64,000 nt of DNA from NCBI RefSeq assembly GCF_040436345.1, contig NC_133220.1, positions 8,384,664-8,448,663 of the forward strand, read 5' to 3'. The position numbers were made by a program, and so were the translations under genes. Positions 1 through 11,040 of this stretch are shown piece after piece. Within the stretch, counting starts at the first letter, position 1. Each line of letters opens with the position of its first letter. The notes below the pieces were generated by a model. The model saw only the letters and a list, made by a program, of their open reading frames with translations. It searched no databases and had not been told where the DNA came from. The stretch is from Pagrus major. Lineage: Eukaryota > Chordata > Actinopteri > Spariformes > Sparidae.

Positions 1-101
1 TCCAACACACAGACAAAACATAAAATGTGCAGTTATTTATAGCGTTATGATGTGCGTATTTCTGTAAGTGACCTTGGGACTAAGGATGCATCTTGTTGCA
101 G

Positions 102-2699
102 ACGGATGACGAGGACTTCATGCTGGAGAAGCCGCTGGGCTTCCTGCCCCTTCACCATGAACTGGACAGCGGTCTGGGCTGGACTGATGGCTCCCTCCAC
201 CAGGGGGATCTTTCAGGACTGGAGACCGAGGAGGGAGGCCTGGAGGAGTGTCATTCACATGGGGCCCTCGCCCCGGGAGGTTGTGGGGGCTTTGGGGGTG
301 GCTCTCCTTCCTCTGAGTCCTTTATCTCCTCAGAGCTCAGTGACTCCGGCTTCTACAGCGTGAGCACCGGGGAGTTCAGGCACTTCCAGAGGCTGTTAGA
401 GAAACGAATGCGGCTGTACAATGCCAGGCTGCAACATCAGGCCGAATCATGCGAGCGGCGGGAGCGGCGTGACAGCTGCCCCAAGAGCCACCGTGAGCTG
501 CTGGAGGCCATCCCTGAGGCCCTGACCATGCAGCCTCAGTGTCAGCGCCTGCAGCTCACAGTGGAGGAGGACGGTGGGCCTGTCATGGACCCCCCACCCC
601 GTGGACTTTTCAGGTAACAGCTGGTAGAATAATTGCCTCCTGCCAGACTGGTGAAAAGACACAATTTTGCTAGTAGGCTCATCTAATACAAGTTTGTTTT
701 GACTAATTCACTGCCTAAAAAGTTAGCCACCAACACCATATGTCTTGTAAGTCTTCCAGAATGCATTATTGACAGTACTGAGCACAGTTTAGTCCCTGGT
801 TTAATCCAGTTTATACCCTTTATAAACCAGTTTAGACTAGTTGAACAGTGTGTCACTAGTTTAAACCATTTTAAAATGATTTTACTTCAATATGTCCGAG
901 ATTTACGCCAGCCTAAACCAGTTGAGGCCAGTTTAAACCACATGGCTTAAAACCGGCTAAACCGGTTTTAAACCTGCCTTAAAACCAATTGAAACCAGTT
1001 TGAACAGTTTTAACAGTTTAGACCAGTTGCTGTCCAATTTATCCCCTAGTTTGAATCAGTTTTCAAACCACTCTTTCAAATACCAGTTGAATACCAGTTT
1101 GATTAAACCAGTTTATCTCTGCTGTAGCTCATCTGTGATTTAAAGCCATTTTGAATCAGTTGATAAATTGTTCAAAGCTGTCAAGCTTATCCCTATCTCA
1201 TTAAGCTATTTATAACCAAATGTTACGGTTTGTTTGTTGACTTCACTGTTTGTATTTCCAGGGTTTCATCGGTCCAGTTCCATAAAGCTGATCGGCCCTG
1301 CCTGAACCGTCACAGCTCCAGCAGTGGAGCCCTCTTCAATCCCTCCCATGCCCATGCTGTCTCACGAATGCCTGCCCCGGTCCTCTCCACCTGCAGCACC
1401 CCCTCCAGCCACCGGAGACCACTAGTACCCATGCAGCAGCACCACCATGGCTCAAGTTCAGTGGGAATGCTGAGGAGAAGCCGAACATTGCACCATCGCC
1501 CTCCTCAGCAGGAGTATCGTCGCCGGGCCAGCCACCCAGCTTCCCCCTCCTACTGTGCAGCAACCCTGCACCACTATGGTGGAGTAGCCCCATGTAACGT
1601 CCTGCCGCCGGGCCTGCCAGAGGAAGGTGAGCTAGTGGCAGGTGTGATGGCTTCCCACCCAGCAGGCCTAGCCCTCTCACCCCAACAGCACCCTGCCGCT
1701 TTGGGACATATCAGGGGGGCCAACACCCATGAAAGATGCTACGACAACAACCCCAACAGCCAGATCGCTCACCACGAATGGTGGCACTCACAGGAAAGAC
1801 ACTTGATGCCTGACCCCATGGTGACAGAAATGGACAGAGAGATGGAGAGGGAACTGGAACAAAAAAGGCAAATGCAAAAGGAGAAAGAGTTGGAGAGGGA
1901 GAGGGAGGCACAGATTCAGGAGGAGATGGAAAGAGAGAGGCAGCAGGAGCTGAGCAGGAGCAGAGCCAGAGAGCAGCAGCACCTCCAGAGTTTGGTCCAC
2001 CCTCCTCAGGCTGGAGACGTCAATGACACCTGGCCGAAACCGGCCAGCCGTCAGTCCCAGGTTGGCATGGGAGGCAGAGGTCCCTACAGTACCCTGGAGG
2101 GCCACACAGGGGCTTGCTCTGCTGTATGGGATGCAAAGAAAGGACAGATGAATGCAGGTTCAAGCCCTAATCCCAGTTCTGGTTTTCAGCCAAAACTTGA
2201 TATGAGCTGCAAACCCAACACAACCTCACGCATCTCCAGGAATCAGCTCCTGAGAGACCGGGCTTCTCAACTGGCAGATGAACGCAGTGGGATGAGCACA
2301 GATGAGGAGACCAATACGGACATGCTGTTGGGTCGTTACTGGAGTCGAACCGAAAGGAGGGAACACTTCCTGTTGGCCCGTGAGCAGAGGCAGCAGCAGC
2401 TGCAGGCCAGAGGAATACCTATACGAGAGGCCATAAGCAGGGGAGGGGCCATCGCGGGAGTGGGAGGAGCCTATGTTGGAGACGGAGGTATGCTGGAAAG
2501 CAGAGGACGCGGAGCTTTTGCAGATGGGCGGGGCAACACGGTCCTTGAGCTGAGTCAGAGAAAGCTGAGTCGTTTAAGGAATAGGAAGCTGCTGGATGAC
2601 TGGATAACAGTAGAGGAGCTGCTGACTCATGGGACCAGGCTGGACAACCACGACGACATGCTGTGTCCCAGCTCCCTGCTGACAGTCACCACGGTCTAA
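102..2699 (+). CDS. PDZRN3/PDZRN4-like (LNX-related) protein, C-terminal two exons, partial at 5' end
   Basis: Two exons are visible: 102-613 (acceptor ttgttgcag, donor AG|gtaaca) and 1262-2699 (acceptor tatttccag). They join in phase through an AG|G arginine codon and give about 649 residues to a TAA stop. No RING or PDZ domain lies in the window; these would be upstream. The first exon has an acidic stretch (TDDEDFMLEKPLG), a Gly-rich segment, then SDSGFYSVSTGEFRHFQRLL and EKRMRLYNARLQ. The second has a His/Pro/Ser-rich region, a charged Glu/Arg/Gln coiled coil (about 1822-1990), a conserved-looking block with SRTERREHFLLAREQRQQQL, and the tail LDDWITVEELLTHGTRL ending in TTV, a class I PDZ ligand. 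From memory this tail and the FRHFQRLLEKRMRLYNARL block resemble the C-terminus of PDZRN3/PDZRN4, E3 ubiquitin ligases that act on membrane receptors such as MuSK and in Wnt signalling. Which paralogue it is cannot be decided here. Confidence 0.72.
614..1261 (+). repeat. Intron of the PDZRN-like gene with a degenerate CCAGTTT-type repeat
   Basis: The intron has GT-AG ends. From about 780 to 1115 it is dominated by an irregular short repeat built on aaaccagttt / ccagtttaaacc, with spacing of roughly 10-20 bp and many substitutions. It looks like a decayed simple satellite. No coding potential was seen. Confidence 0.7.
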
Positions 2700-2769
2700 C
2701 TGCATGGACACCACGTCTAACTGTAACTCTGTGCGCCTGTGAGTGTGTGTGACGTCAAGCTAACAATAC

Positions 2770-3343
2770 AACATTTGAGTAAATCCTCTTCTGCCTTTTC
2801 CAGAGTCAGATGTGAAGATGAATATCAGCTTCATCTCTGTTAGTCCAGTACAGAGACAGGTCCAGGATGTATTTAGCCTAGCTCAGCACAAAGACTGGAA
2901 TAGGGGTACACTGCTAGCCTAACTTAATCTAAAGAAAAAATCCACCTTCAAACAATCAAATAACTGTCTGATTTATGCAAAACTTGATTTGTAAATCCCT
3001 GATTTATTTGTTTTCAGGGAATCAAATCCCCCAAAAATCCAATTCCAAATTGAAAAAATCAATGAAAGGGTGAAGACGGCAGGATTTTTGGGGGGGGTCA
3101 CACCTCAAAATGTTTGACTGTAGACAGTATGCACCTACAGCACAGTGTGCTCTGTTTGTTGCTGTCTGTGTCCTCTTCGGAGTATTTTAGAGACTTTTAG
3201 AGATTGTCCATGTCTGAAGAACAGGGCCCCCTTCATCTCTGTACTTGAAGCACAAAGACAAAACTGGTACCGACCATCTCATATGACTCTGGGCAAGACG
3301 GAGAAATCGTGAATTTACAGAAATGTCGGACTGTTCCTTTAAT
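2770..3343. mobile_element. Degraded fish MITE, AGCTAAGC-type, right end intact
   Basis: The right part (about 3240-3343) contains aaactggtaccgaccatctc, gggcaagacgg and the terminal block atgtcggactgttcctttaa, a terminal arrangement common in percomorph MITEs. The stretch from about 2775 (agtcagatgtgaagatgaat, ttagcctagctcagcacaaag) matches the internal part also seen at 5904 and 7300. The left boundary is uncertain. Confidence 0.5.
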
Positions 3344-5903
3344 GAATGTGCGCGAGAAAGGGAACCTCACTGTTATTGCTGTACATCACCTCAACTGATA
3401 GCTTTATGTGTGGGTGTGTCACCACTGTACAGCACTCCGGACAAAATGTGTGTGTCAGTGCATGATGCTTGTAATGACAACTGAACAAAGTCAGATGAGC
3501 GTGTATGTTTGCATCATGTGTTTCATGCTACATCTTATGCTTCACTTATTCACAGAATCTTTGACAAAATTACAAAAATTGGGGTTTGGACTCAAACCCT
3601 CAAACAGACCATGAGATTTCGGGGAGCAATACTGTTCTGCGTGATATACCTGGCTGTGCACGATAGATCACATACAACTACTTTTACATCAGGGCCACAG
3701 AACACATCAACTGTAGCAATGAAGACAATGAAAACTGAGATTTGATACCAAATCCTGAGTGGTTTTTATAGAAACTCTGTTTACAGCTAAAATATACATC
3801 GGTGGGAGCTTTTGTAACTAAAAATTATTAAAAACACGGCCTGATTTACTTGCTTGTGCAAAACTAGTCAAACTGTGTTAATCAAGGATGGGGAGCAATG
3901 TGCCATGAGGTTTGCAGAGGATTTCGACCACAGCTTTAATCTGTATAATCAGCTGCTGCTGTGTTTGGGGTGGAGTTTATGCCGCATTCATGCCATGTCA
4001 TTCAGACCGTACTTATGTGGTCCAACTCTAAGTTGTAAGTGACTTTGCAGCCATTTTGACCCTTTTAACACTGATACAATTGATGCAGATGAATATAAAA
4101 GGAACGATACACTCCAAACAATGTATCCTATCAGCTAAAATTTGGTCATGAGGCTGATTTAGACTTAATGTCCATTTATCTGGTGTGGGCCATCAACAGA
4201 CTTGATTCAAACAGCACAGTACTGCCAATGTATGCAGCAGCAGACCTATGTTCTTGTGAATGCACTTTTATTTGTGATGATGACTGGACTTTTTTAACGT
4301 GCTTCATTGCTCGCTGTATGGCAACAGCTGCCACAGAAACCTCACCAATTAAAACAATACATCTAACTTTAATCCACAGCTTATTTTATGGGCACCAGTA
4401 CAATGAATTAGACACCTCTTTGCCACCAATAATATCAATGTAGAGTCATAACATGTTTATGACACTAGTGAGTGAAACGCCCTCTTATGCAAACACATTA
4501 AATTAGATGGATAGCAGCAACTTGATTGGAGGGAGCAAGCCGACAGTGCCCTGCTGCTGCCCAATCAAAATGCAGAACACCAACACTGCATGGTGGCAGT
4601 AGCAGCTGTAACAGCTCGCTGTCTGAAACCTTCATAATGTCTGAATATTACAAAGTCAGAATAAAAGGAGTTTTTCCCCATTCTTACTGTTGCTGACATG
4701 GTGTGAATGCAGTATAAAAGCTTTAGCCCTTCATGGCTCATGGCTCCCTGTACTTAGTGCTGTCTTTACTGTTGGCAGGATGTTTACAGACCTACCTACC
4801 CAGGTAACAGCTTATGCATGTTTACTGAAATCTACAGTGATGCGTTAACTGTGTTTTAAAGAAAAGAAGATGCACCTCAAGTAAACATTACGTTGGTTTG
4901 TCCGAGACTGCTGCAGCGTCTTTTCAGTCAGGACAGACAGAGCTTAAGTCGGCATCGTTGACATTCCACAACAGCGTGAGTAAATCTGAAATCTACTGAT
5001 TCCAGGTCTGCAGATCGGGAAAATGTGCAATAATACCTCAAGCTAGTTTTAATACGATGATGACAGTGTTGTGTGCGCTACCTGTCAGGTTTCCATCTAA
5101 TGCAGTAACTCGTTTTAAATCAAACAGATGCACAAAAGTGACGAGTCACCACAAGTGCACAGTAATCCCAAATCTAAAATGGCAAGAGCAAAGGTTATTG
5201 TAGATATTTACATTACTTCTTACATTGTTTTCCATGAGAGGGACCTAAGAAAACAACTTTTTGCACATCATTTTTTATACGAAGAAGTTTTCCCTACCTT
5301 TCTGTACCAGGGACCGAGGCCAGTGGAACGACTGTAGATAGAACGACAGTGTGTGTTGATGTTTTCTTTATAGACTATCATAGTGATTTATGGAGGAAAA
5401 AAAAACAGTTTATTGTCATTGTGTTGGACATATTTCAATATTTTTCTTGTGATGGTTACAAAACCAATGTGAACAGTTTTTATGATCTTTAAAATCAACT
5501 TAATTTACTTAAAAGCTGGTGAAACTTTTATTTACCATTTTCAAAGAGTGAACACAAAATGTGAATATTATTGTCTCTTTAAATGGCGAAATTGAATTTT
5601 ACTGTTGTTTTTTGGTCATTATGACATGTACATATTGATTTTGTCAGAATGGTGCAGATGAGGTTGGAGTAAGTAAGAGGACATGCCGATGTCATCAGAC
5701 GCCTCCAATGGTTTATCATGTGATTCTGTAGGTTTATAGCTGTGTTTTGGAGGCTGTATATACAGCACAGAGATTAACATTGTAGTATTAGTACGTTTAA
5801 CACTCACAATATTGTTAAAATTCATGGGAAGGGGTTCAGTTTGTTCTGAATGTTTAATGTGGCATCCATGAATTATGAGTAAGATTCACTGTCACTATAA
5901 ATC

Positions 5904-6280
5904 TTAAAGGAACACATTTTAGATAAATCCTCTTGTTGTCTGTGTTCTGCAGAGTCAGACGTTTAGGATGGATATCAGTTTTATCTCTGTGTGTTCACTA
6001 GGACGTGTTTAGCCGGGCGTAGCACAAAAAAAGGGTGCAAAAATACAAAACCTTACAACAACTCCAAAGCTGTCAGATTTAAATCTTTCATCTTTCTAAT
6101 TGACTAATCGTTGATACGTTGTGGTTTATAGGATGTGTTTCGCTTAGTTGACACAAGGAGTGGAAGCGGGGGGAAATTGCTCGGCTATTTCTTTCCAAAA
6201 CTAAACAAATGCTAGCTGTACATTGAGCCAAATGCTAACATCAGTATGCTAACATGCTCACAAAAACAACATCACACCAC
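5904..6280. mobile_element. Second degraded copy of the same MITE family
   Basis: It begins at ttaaaggaacacattttag, the inverted counterpart of the end at 3343, and continues with gcagagtcagacgtttagga, atatcagttttatctctgtg and tttagccgggcgtagcacaa, which parallel 2800-2905. The right end fades into a gctaacatcagtatgctaac motif and is uncertain. Confidence 0.5.
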
Positions 6281-6307
6281 CATCTTGGTTTATTGCATTA
6301 GCAATAG

Positions 6308-6326
6308 TATATATATATATATATAA
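6308..6326. repeat. Short (TA)n microsatellite
   Basis: An uninterrupted TA run of about nine units. Confidence 0.85.
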
Positions 6327-7299
6327 TAGTTGCAACTGTAACTGTATTGTCCACTGGCCAAATGGTTAGTGAATGTTCAAATTTTACAAGCCACTCAATC
6401 ATTAACCATTGTTCATCATTTACCAGCCACTTGCGTATTTGCATCGGCTTTTGGCAAATGACTCGTGCTAATTTTAAAAAGATTTATTGGTGGCAAGTGT
6501 GGCTAAAAAAACCCCAAAGCTTGTTATAAATCAAACAATTTGATGCCTCCAAAAAGTCCAAAATGAAGGAATAATTAACACTCTTAAAAACTGGCAAAAC
6601 AAAAGGTCTTTTTCACAGTAGAGTTTTTTTCAAACATGTCACAATAGTGGGGCAAAGGTGTAAATTATGAAATTAAAAGTAGCCAAACTCCTTTTGGCTG
6701 CTTTGGTTTCAGGGACCAAGCATACTGGCTAACTTTCATACTGTCGTGGCTTACTGGGACACATGATTGTTAGATGTCAGCAACATCTATGCTTTTCCTA
6801 TAATGACAAGTCAAAATGTCTGCTGTGAAAAAGGCCTTTAGAAAGCCAAAGTGAAACTGAAACAAATAACACAACAGAATAAAATCCATCCTTGGAGCAT
6901 AGTCGTACTACAGCCCTGTGTACAGCTCTTCAACATATGGAGAAACACCAGCTGAGTGTGGTGGCAGTTGCTCAGCTATAAATTGGCAGTCAATGTTTGG
7001 TGAACTGGTTGTGCAGCTGCAAATATCTCATTCTTGCCTGGCAACATTTCCGTGTACATTTTTCTTGCCATCTCCCCTACAAGACTCTGATTGGCTTGGT
7101 TGTTTTCCCAACCAGGGACAACACAACAGCACAACACCACACATATCTGAATCACTGAACAAAATTAATGTGAGCAGTGATGCAAAAACGTAAAAGGTCT
7201 TTCCTCATAGTCCGGTTGACAAGCCTAAGCAACCTTTTTTTGTTTAAATCAGAAAGCTTTGGACTTGCTGCAAGGTGTTTTTTTCCCTCTCTTTTGATT

Positions 7300-7440
7300 G
7301 AGCTATGCTAGGAGTTTCCCCCTGCTTTTAGTCTTTGTGCTAAGCTAAGCACACCCTGGGCCTATCTCTGTAGTGGAGACACACAGATGAAACTGATACC
7401 CACCTTTTCATCTGAATCAAGAGAAGACAGAAAAAAAAGG
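7300..7440. mobile_element. Third MITE fragment of the same family
   Basis: It contains ctttgtgctaagctaagcac, cctatctctgtagtggagac and gaaactgatacccacctttt, the conserved inner part of the family seen at 2770-3343. It lies near the end of the putative PDZRN 3' UTR. Confidence 0.45.
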
Positions 7441-7870
7441 ATTTATTTTGTTTGTTTAAAACACTTGGAATCAGATTTAGAAGACGTGGAATCAAACCTC
7501 CACCCTGTTTGTTTCCACGTTTTCCCTCCCTCTCGGCTGTGACTCAAACAGTCTGAATAATGGATGACGAAGAAAGAATTTTTCTTTCCCACCCACCCCC
7601 CCCTTTCACTCTCTTTGCTTACGTTACACAAGGACAGAGAGCTGAAAATAGCGCTGCTGTCCTCATGTGATGTGAAATTAAAAGCACACTGGAGCGGAGA
7701 CACTTGCTGCTGGGGAACTCGATGCTTGTTTTACTTCATCTGACAATCCCTCCATCCAGCCTGCAACACCACCTCCATCTGTCTGTGCAAGGGTACTTTT
7801 CACTACAGCAAGCTTTTTGGAATATGATGATGTACATGTGATTGTAATAAAGAGATTTTAATTAGCTATG

Positions 7871-8234
7871 ACATGGTGGTTTAGTGTTTTCATTGATGTA
7901 ACACATTTCTGATGTTTAGGACGTCTTTATGATCAGATATGGGCAGTAAACTATGGGCTGTTTTAGCCATTCATAACTGAATTTATGTGTTACTGTAACA
8001 AATTATTAATTTAGGCAATTTTTTAATTGCACAATACATGAAGTCAACAAATGACTTTGCAGTCCCGTCTTCTGTTATTGGTCTGGGCCCACATACATAC
8101 AGTATCCCCATGCATCATACACACACATTAATTCATGTTGGGTCAATCATTTATTATCCATTAAATGAATAAGTTATGGAGCCTTTTCATCAAGTGCTGC
8201 CAAGGTAAGTAAATGGAAAAATCCACTGCACAGG
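7871..8234. other. Intergenic spacer, nothing recognised
   Basis: AT-rich sequence between the putative PDZRN poly(A) site and the first repeat of the array side. No coding frame, RNA gene or clear repeat was recognised. Confidence 0.5.
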
Positions 8235-8520
8235 AGCACAGAAATTTTAATCAGAAGAGAAAGATCTTCATTGATCTTCACTCTCTTTGTTTTCATGACT
8301 GAATAAACAAACTGACCTTAAAGGACAACACAATTTCATATTGTTTTACTTATATGTGGCGGACCCTGCCACCTTTCTAGCTTCAAACAGTGTACTGGGG
8401 ACCTTATTTTCCTCTGAGATCAGCTTGTTTATTCAGTTATGGAAAAGATAAATATTTCTGAGTTTGTATGTATTGTAAATGTTGAAAATCTGAATTTGGA
8501 TTTCTTTCTACAAAATAAGA
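8235..8520. mobile_element. MITE, same family as 59918-60262, degraded ends
   Basis: It shares atgtggcggaccctgccacc, tagcttcaaacagtgt and the inverted pair atgactgaataaacaa ... ttgtttattcagttatgg with the copy at 59918-60262. The outer termini are decayed here. Two copies thus flank the her array region. Confidence 0.65.
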
Positions 8521-8726
8521 ACTATATGAGCAGATACATGCAGCTTCACTGAAGAGGAAAAGAAGGAACAGAGGTTACTTATAATCAAGGATTTTTATAA
8601 TGAACTATGTCACATGATAATAACAGAGCCATCTCTATGACATGAGTAAACTTCCTCAGCAGATAAAGATCACAGACCACACATTCAGGTAGTGCAAGAT
8701 GTGACTCATAAAGAGATCATATTAAC

Positions 8727-8815
8727 AGGGAAGAGACAGATTATGAGAAACCAGAGAAAAATCACCCACAGAGCCCCAATCGGACAATAGATCATGACAT
8801 CTGTCCTAAAAGAAG
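8727..8815 (+). promoter_or_regulatory. Unit 1 module A, highly diverged
   Basis: It resembles the array's module A in order: gaagagacagatta, gaaaccagag, cccacagagccccaat, ggacaatagatc. The Sox-like ACAATAG is kept but the TGTGGGAA core is not. Call based on order and position only. Confidence 0.4.
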
Positions 8816-8839
8816 AAACGTTATTTTATCACAGACAAT

Positions 8840-9055
8840 CATACAATGTACAACGTGGTGAAACTGGTTCTCTGCATTTAACCCATCCTGGAGGACACGT
8901 GGCAGCTAATGAACGGCGCCCGAGGGCCAACTGGAGATCTGATCCAGTGCCTTGGTCAAGGGCACTGACCGGAGAATTAACGCATTATACATGTTTTGAT
9001 GAACTCGGAGGAAACACACGCAAGCATGGGGAGAACGTGCAAACTCCCAGCAGTG
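8840..9055. mobile_element. SINE-like repeat fragment
   Basis: It contains ctctgcatttaacccatcc, gcgcccgagggccaactgga, gtgccttggtcaagggcact and catggggagaacgtgcaaac, phrases typical of an abundant fish repeat. Poly(A) tail and target duplication were not found, so family and ends are uncertain. Confidence 0.5.
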
Positions 9056-9489
9056 TATTGTTTAACAAAACAAGTCAGCGCCAGCAGTTCTAAAAACATT
9101 ACAGGTTAATGAAGCTGAACAGAACTTAAGATAACAAATCACAAAATGTTGGTTGATTACTGAACAAGTTAGATGAACTCAACATTCACAAAAAGAGAGT
9201 TTTTTTTAGCACATATTGATTCTTATGAAGCAAATTAATCACAGTTGAAGCTTGTTTAGTTTAAATTTCAGAGGCAGAACCATGTGGTGATTCTGGATAA
9301 TCTCAGTGTATGTTTTCTGTTATTGTTTTATCGTTATTTTTACACTTCTGGCCAGCAAAATTATGTAAGAATAATTGTAAGATTTTAGTACATTTCTATT
9401 TAAAATCTTGAGCTCCAGACTAAAAAATATTATAAAATTATTTTAAAAATAATTGCCTCTTCTTGTGCCAGAGACAACCCTATTTTTAC

Positions 9490-9990
9490 ATATAGGAAGA
9501 GTGTGGGAAAACTCTAGAGACTGAGTCACAGGTCAGTGGGGTTACAAGCCTTGACCCCACCAGTCGGGACTATTGTGCATAGGAATTTGGCACACTTCAG
9601 GAAACATCTGTCTCAACCTCCCACACTGACTGAACTGAAAATTTGATCCAGTATATAGCAAAAAGGCTCTATTTTTAGTGGATTTAAAATTTTCTATGTG
9701 TACATGTTTAAAAATGTTATCATTTTACATGATTGCTGACACTTAATGTATTTTTCTCTTTATTGTATTTTTGTAACTTTTATCAAACCATGGAGGTTTG
9801 GAGTTTCCCTCCAGATGGTTGGTGACGTCAGACTTTGACCACGTTCCATCACAAAAGTTCCTTTCAAAGCTCTTTTGTTGTGCACTGACCACATCATGCA
9901 GGCTAACTGTGGGAAACTCAGAGCAACTTTTGATTCACACCAACGACCAGCCACAGGACAGAGGACGCACCTGTTACGTCAGCAAACCAG
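9490..9990 (+). promoter_or_regulatory. Unit 1 enhancer modules B and C (diverged)
   Basis: Module B (about 9490-9640) has a CSL/Su(H)-type TGTGGGAA at 9502-9509 and the shared atttggcacacttcaggaaa. Module C (about 9785-9990) has tttccctccagatggttggt, a full CRE-like TGACGTCA at 9823-9830, and TGTGGGAA at 9908-9915. Both differ clearly from the alpha and beta versions found deeper in the array, so unit 1's distal enhancers have evolved separately. Confidence 0.65.
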
Positions 9991-10159
9991 AGTGACTGTG
10001 TCTCCGTTTAAACATAAATATATAATACCATGAACATCTGATGTTATCTGCAAGCACCATTTTTATTGTGATATAACATTAAAATAGTTGGGAAATACAA
10101 ACAGAGCAACGTTGTAAACAGCTGACTGATTAGTTTACAAAGGATGTGAATAGGGGTGA

Positions 10160-10531
10160 AAATCATGGGCGTGTGCTCAGTCAAAGTCATTGATCCCAGC
10201 ATCAGGCAGCAGATCTGCTCTCTCTACAGGGTCACCACTTTCCCAGATTCACACAGAGCTCTGTGAGTCTCTCTCCATCACCCCCCCAGTCCTCCACCTG
10301 TTCCCCTGAGATCTGACCATTGTCCCCATCTAATATGACCACTGAGCATATGGCAGCTGAGCACATGAATTTGTCTTGTTGGACTCTCTGATTGGCTACA
10401 AACTGTGAGAAACTTTACTCAGACCAAGACCCACACATTCATATGGAGATGTGGGACTATAAATAGGAGGGATGAAGCCAGTAGAGATCAGATTCTCTCT
10501 ACAGAGACCTCTACAGCACAGAGATCCAGCC
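10160..10531 (+). promoter_or_regulatory. Unit 1 module D, core promoter and 5' UTR
   Basis: Module D includes aaagtcattgatcccagcat, gcagcagatctgctctctct and ccactttcccagattcacac. Next come CCAAT-type gattggct, a CSL-like TGTGAGAA, and TATAAATA at 10458-10465. The start site would lie near 10490, giving a 5' UTR of about 40 nt. The CACGTG E-box found in most other D modules is absent here. Confidence 0.75.
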
Positions 10532-11040
10532 ATGGCACCTACAATCACTGCAGCAATGACCAATTCTCAGGAGCATCTCACTCTGACCCACAAGGTAAAT
10601 TCAAGATTCAACAACATTTAAATATTGTAAATGACAGCTTGTCTTTGTTCATGCTCACACTTGACTCCAGAATAAGTTGATTAACGATTTTCTTCTTCTT
10701 TCTGCAGCTCAGAAAGCCTCTGGTGGAGAAGTTACGCAGAGAGCGAATCAACAGCAGCATTGAGCAGCTCAAGTCTCTCCTGGGTCCAGACTTCCTCAAA
10801 CAGCAGCCAGACTCCAAGCTGGAGAAAGCAGACATCCTGGAGATGACAGTTTGTGTCCTGAGACGACTGCAGCAGCAGCATCAACAGCAGAGAAGACTGC
10901 TGAACCACTTCAACAAGCTGCAGTCTTCCTCTGATAACAACCTGACAGAGGCTGACTTCTCTCCTCTGAGCTCCACAGTCCAGACCAGCATCACCAAAGA
11001 CAAGAGTCCAGTCAACAGTGCCCTCTGGAGGCCGTGGTAG
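10532..11040 (+). CDS. hes5-like: Hes5-like bHLH-WRPW repressor, Orange-deficient, array copy 1
   Basis: Exon 1 is 10532-10594 (21 codons, Kozak ccagccATGG); the intron is 10595-10707 (GT-AG, 113 bp); exon 2 is 10708-11040. The protein has 131 aa. The basic region is at about 22-36 ([15 protein letters not shown], with the Hes-type proline at residue 25), helix-loop-helix at about 36-75, a Gln run at 76-82, a short remnant [11 protein letters not shown] at 83-93, and the Groucho-recruiting WRPW at 128-131. The Orange-domain core seen in copy 11 is missing. Family role: Notch-induced nuclear repressor that binds N/E-box DNA as a dimer and recruits Groucho/TLE. Protein identical to copies 2 and 10. 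Closest zebrafish relatives are probably in the her4/her12/her15/her2 group; the exact orthologue is not decidable here. Confidence 0.93.

Larger units (their letters stand above)
2700..7870 (+). other. Probable long 3' UTR of the PDZRN-like gene
   Basis: No convincing gene lies between the PDZRN stop and the her array. The first good poly(A) signal with a plausible cleavage context is AATAAA at 7846-7851 (tgtaataaagag). Only short, non-conserved reading frames are present. Several MITE remnants lie inside and are listed separately. The UTR extent is an inference and could be shorter. Confidence 0.4.

Noticed and set aside
8794-9093. 99-aa frame near unit 1
   Set aside because: It lies across a SINE-like repeat and has no protein-like features.
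10405-10680. 95-aa-type frame running through promoter, exon 1 and intron, repeated in each unit
   Set aside because: It crosses the TATA box, reads exon 1 in the wrong frame and ends in the intron. It is a by-product of near-identical units.
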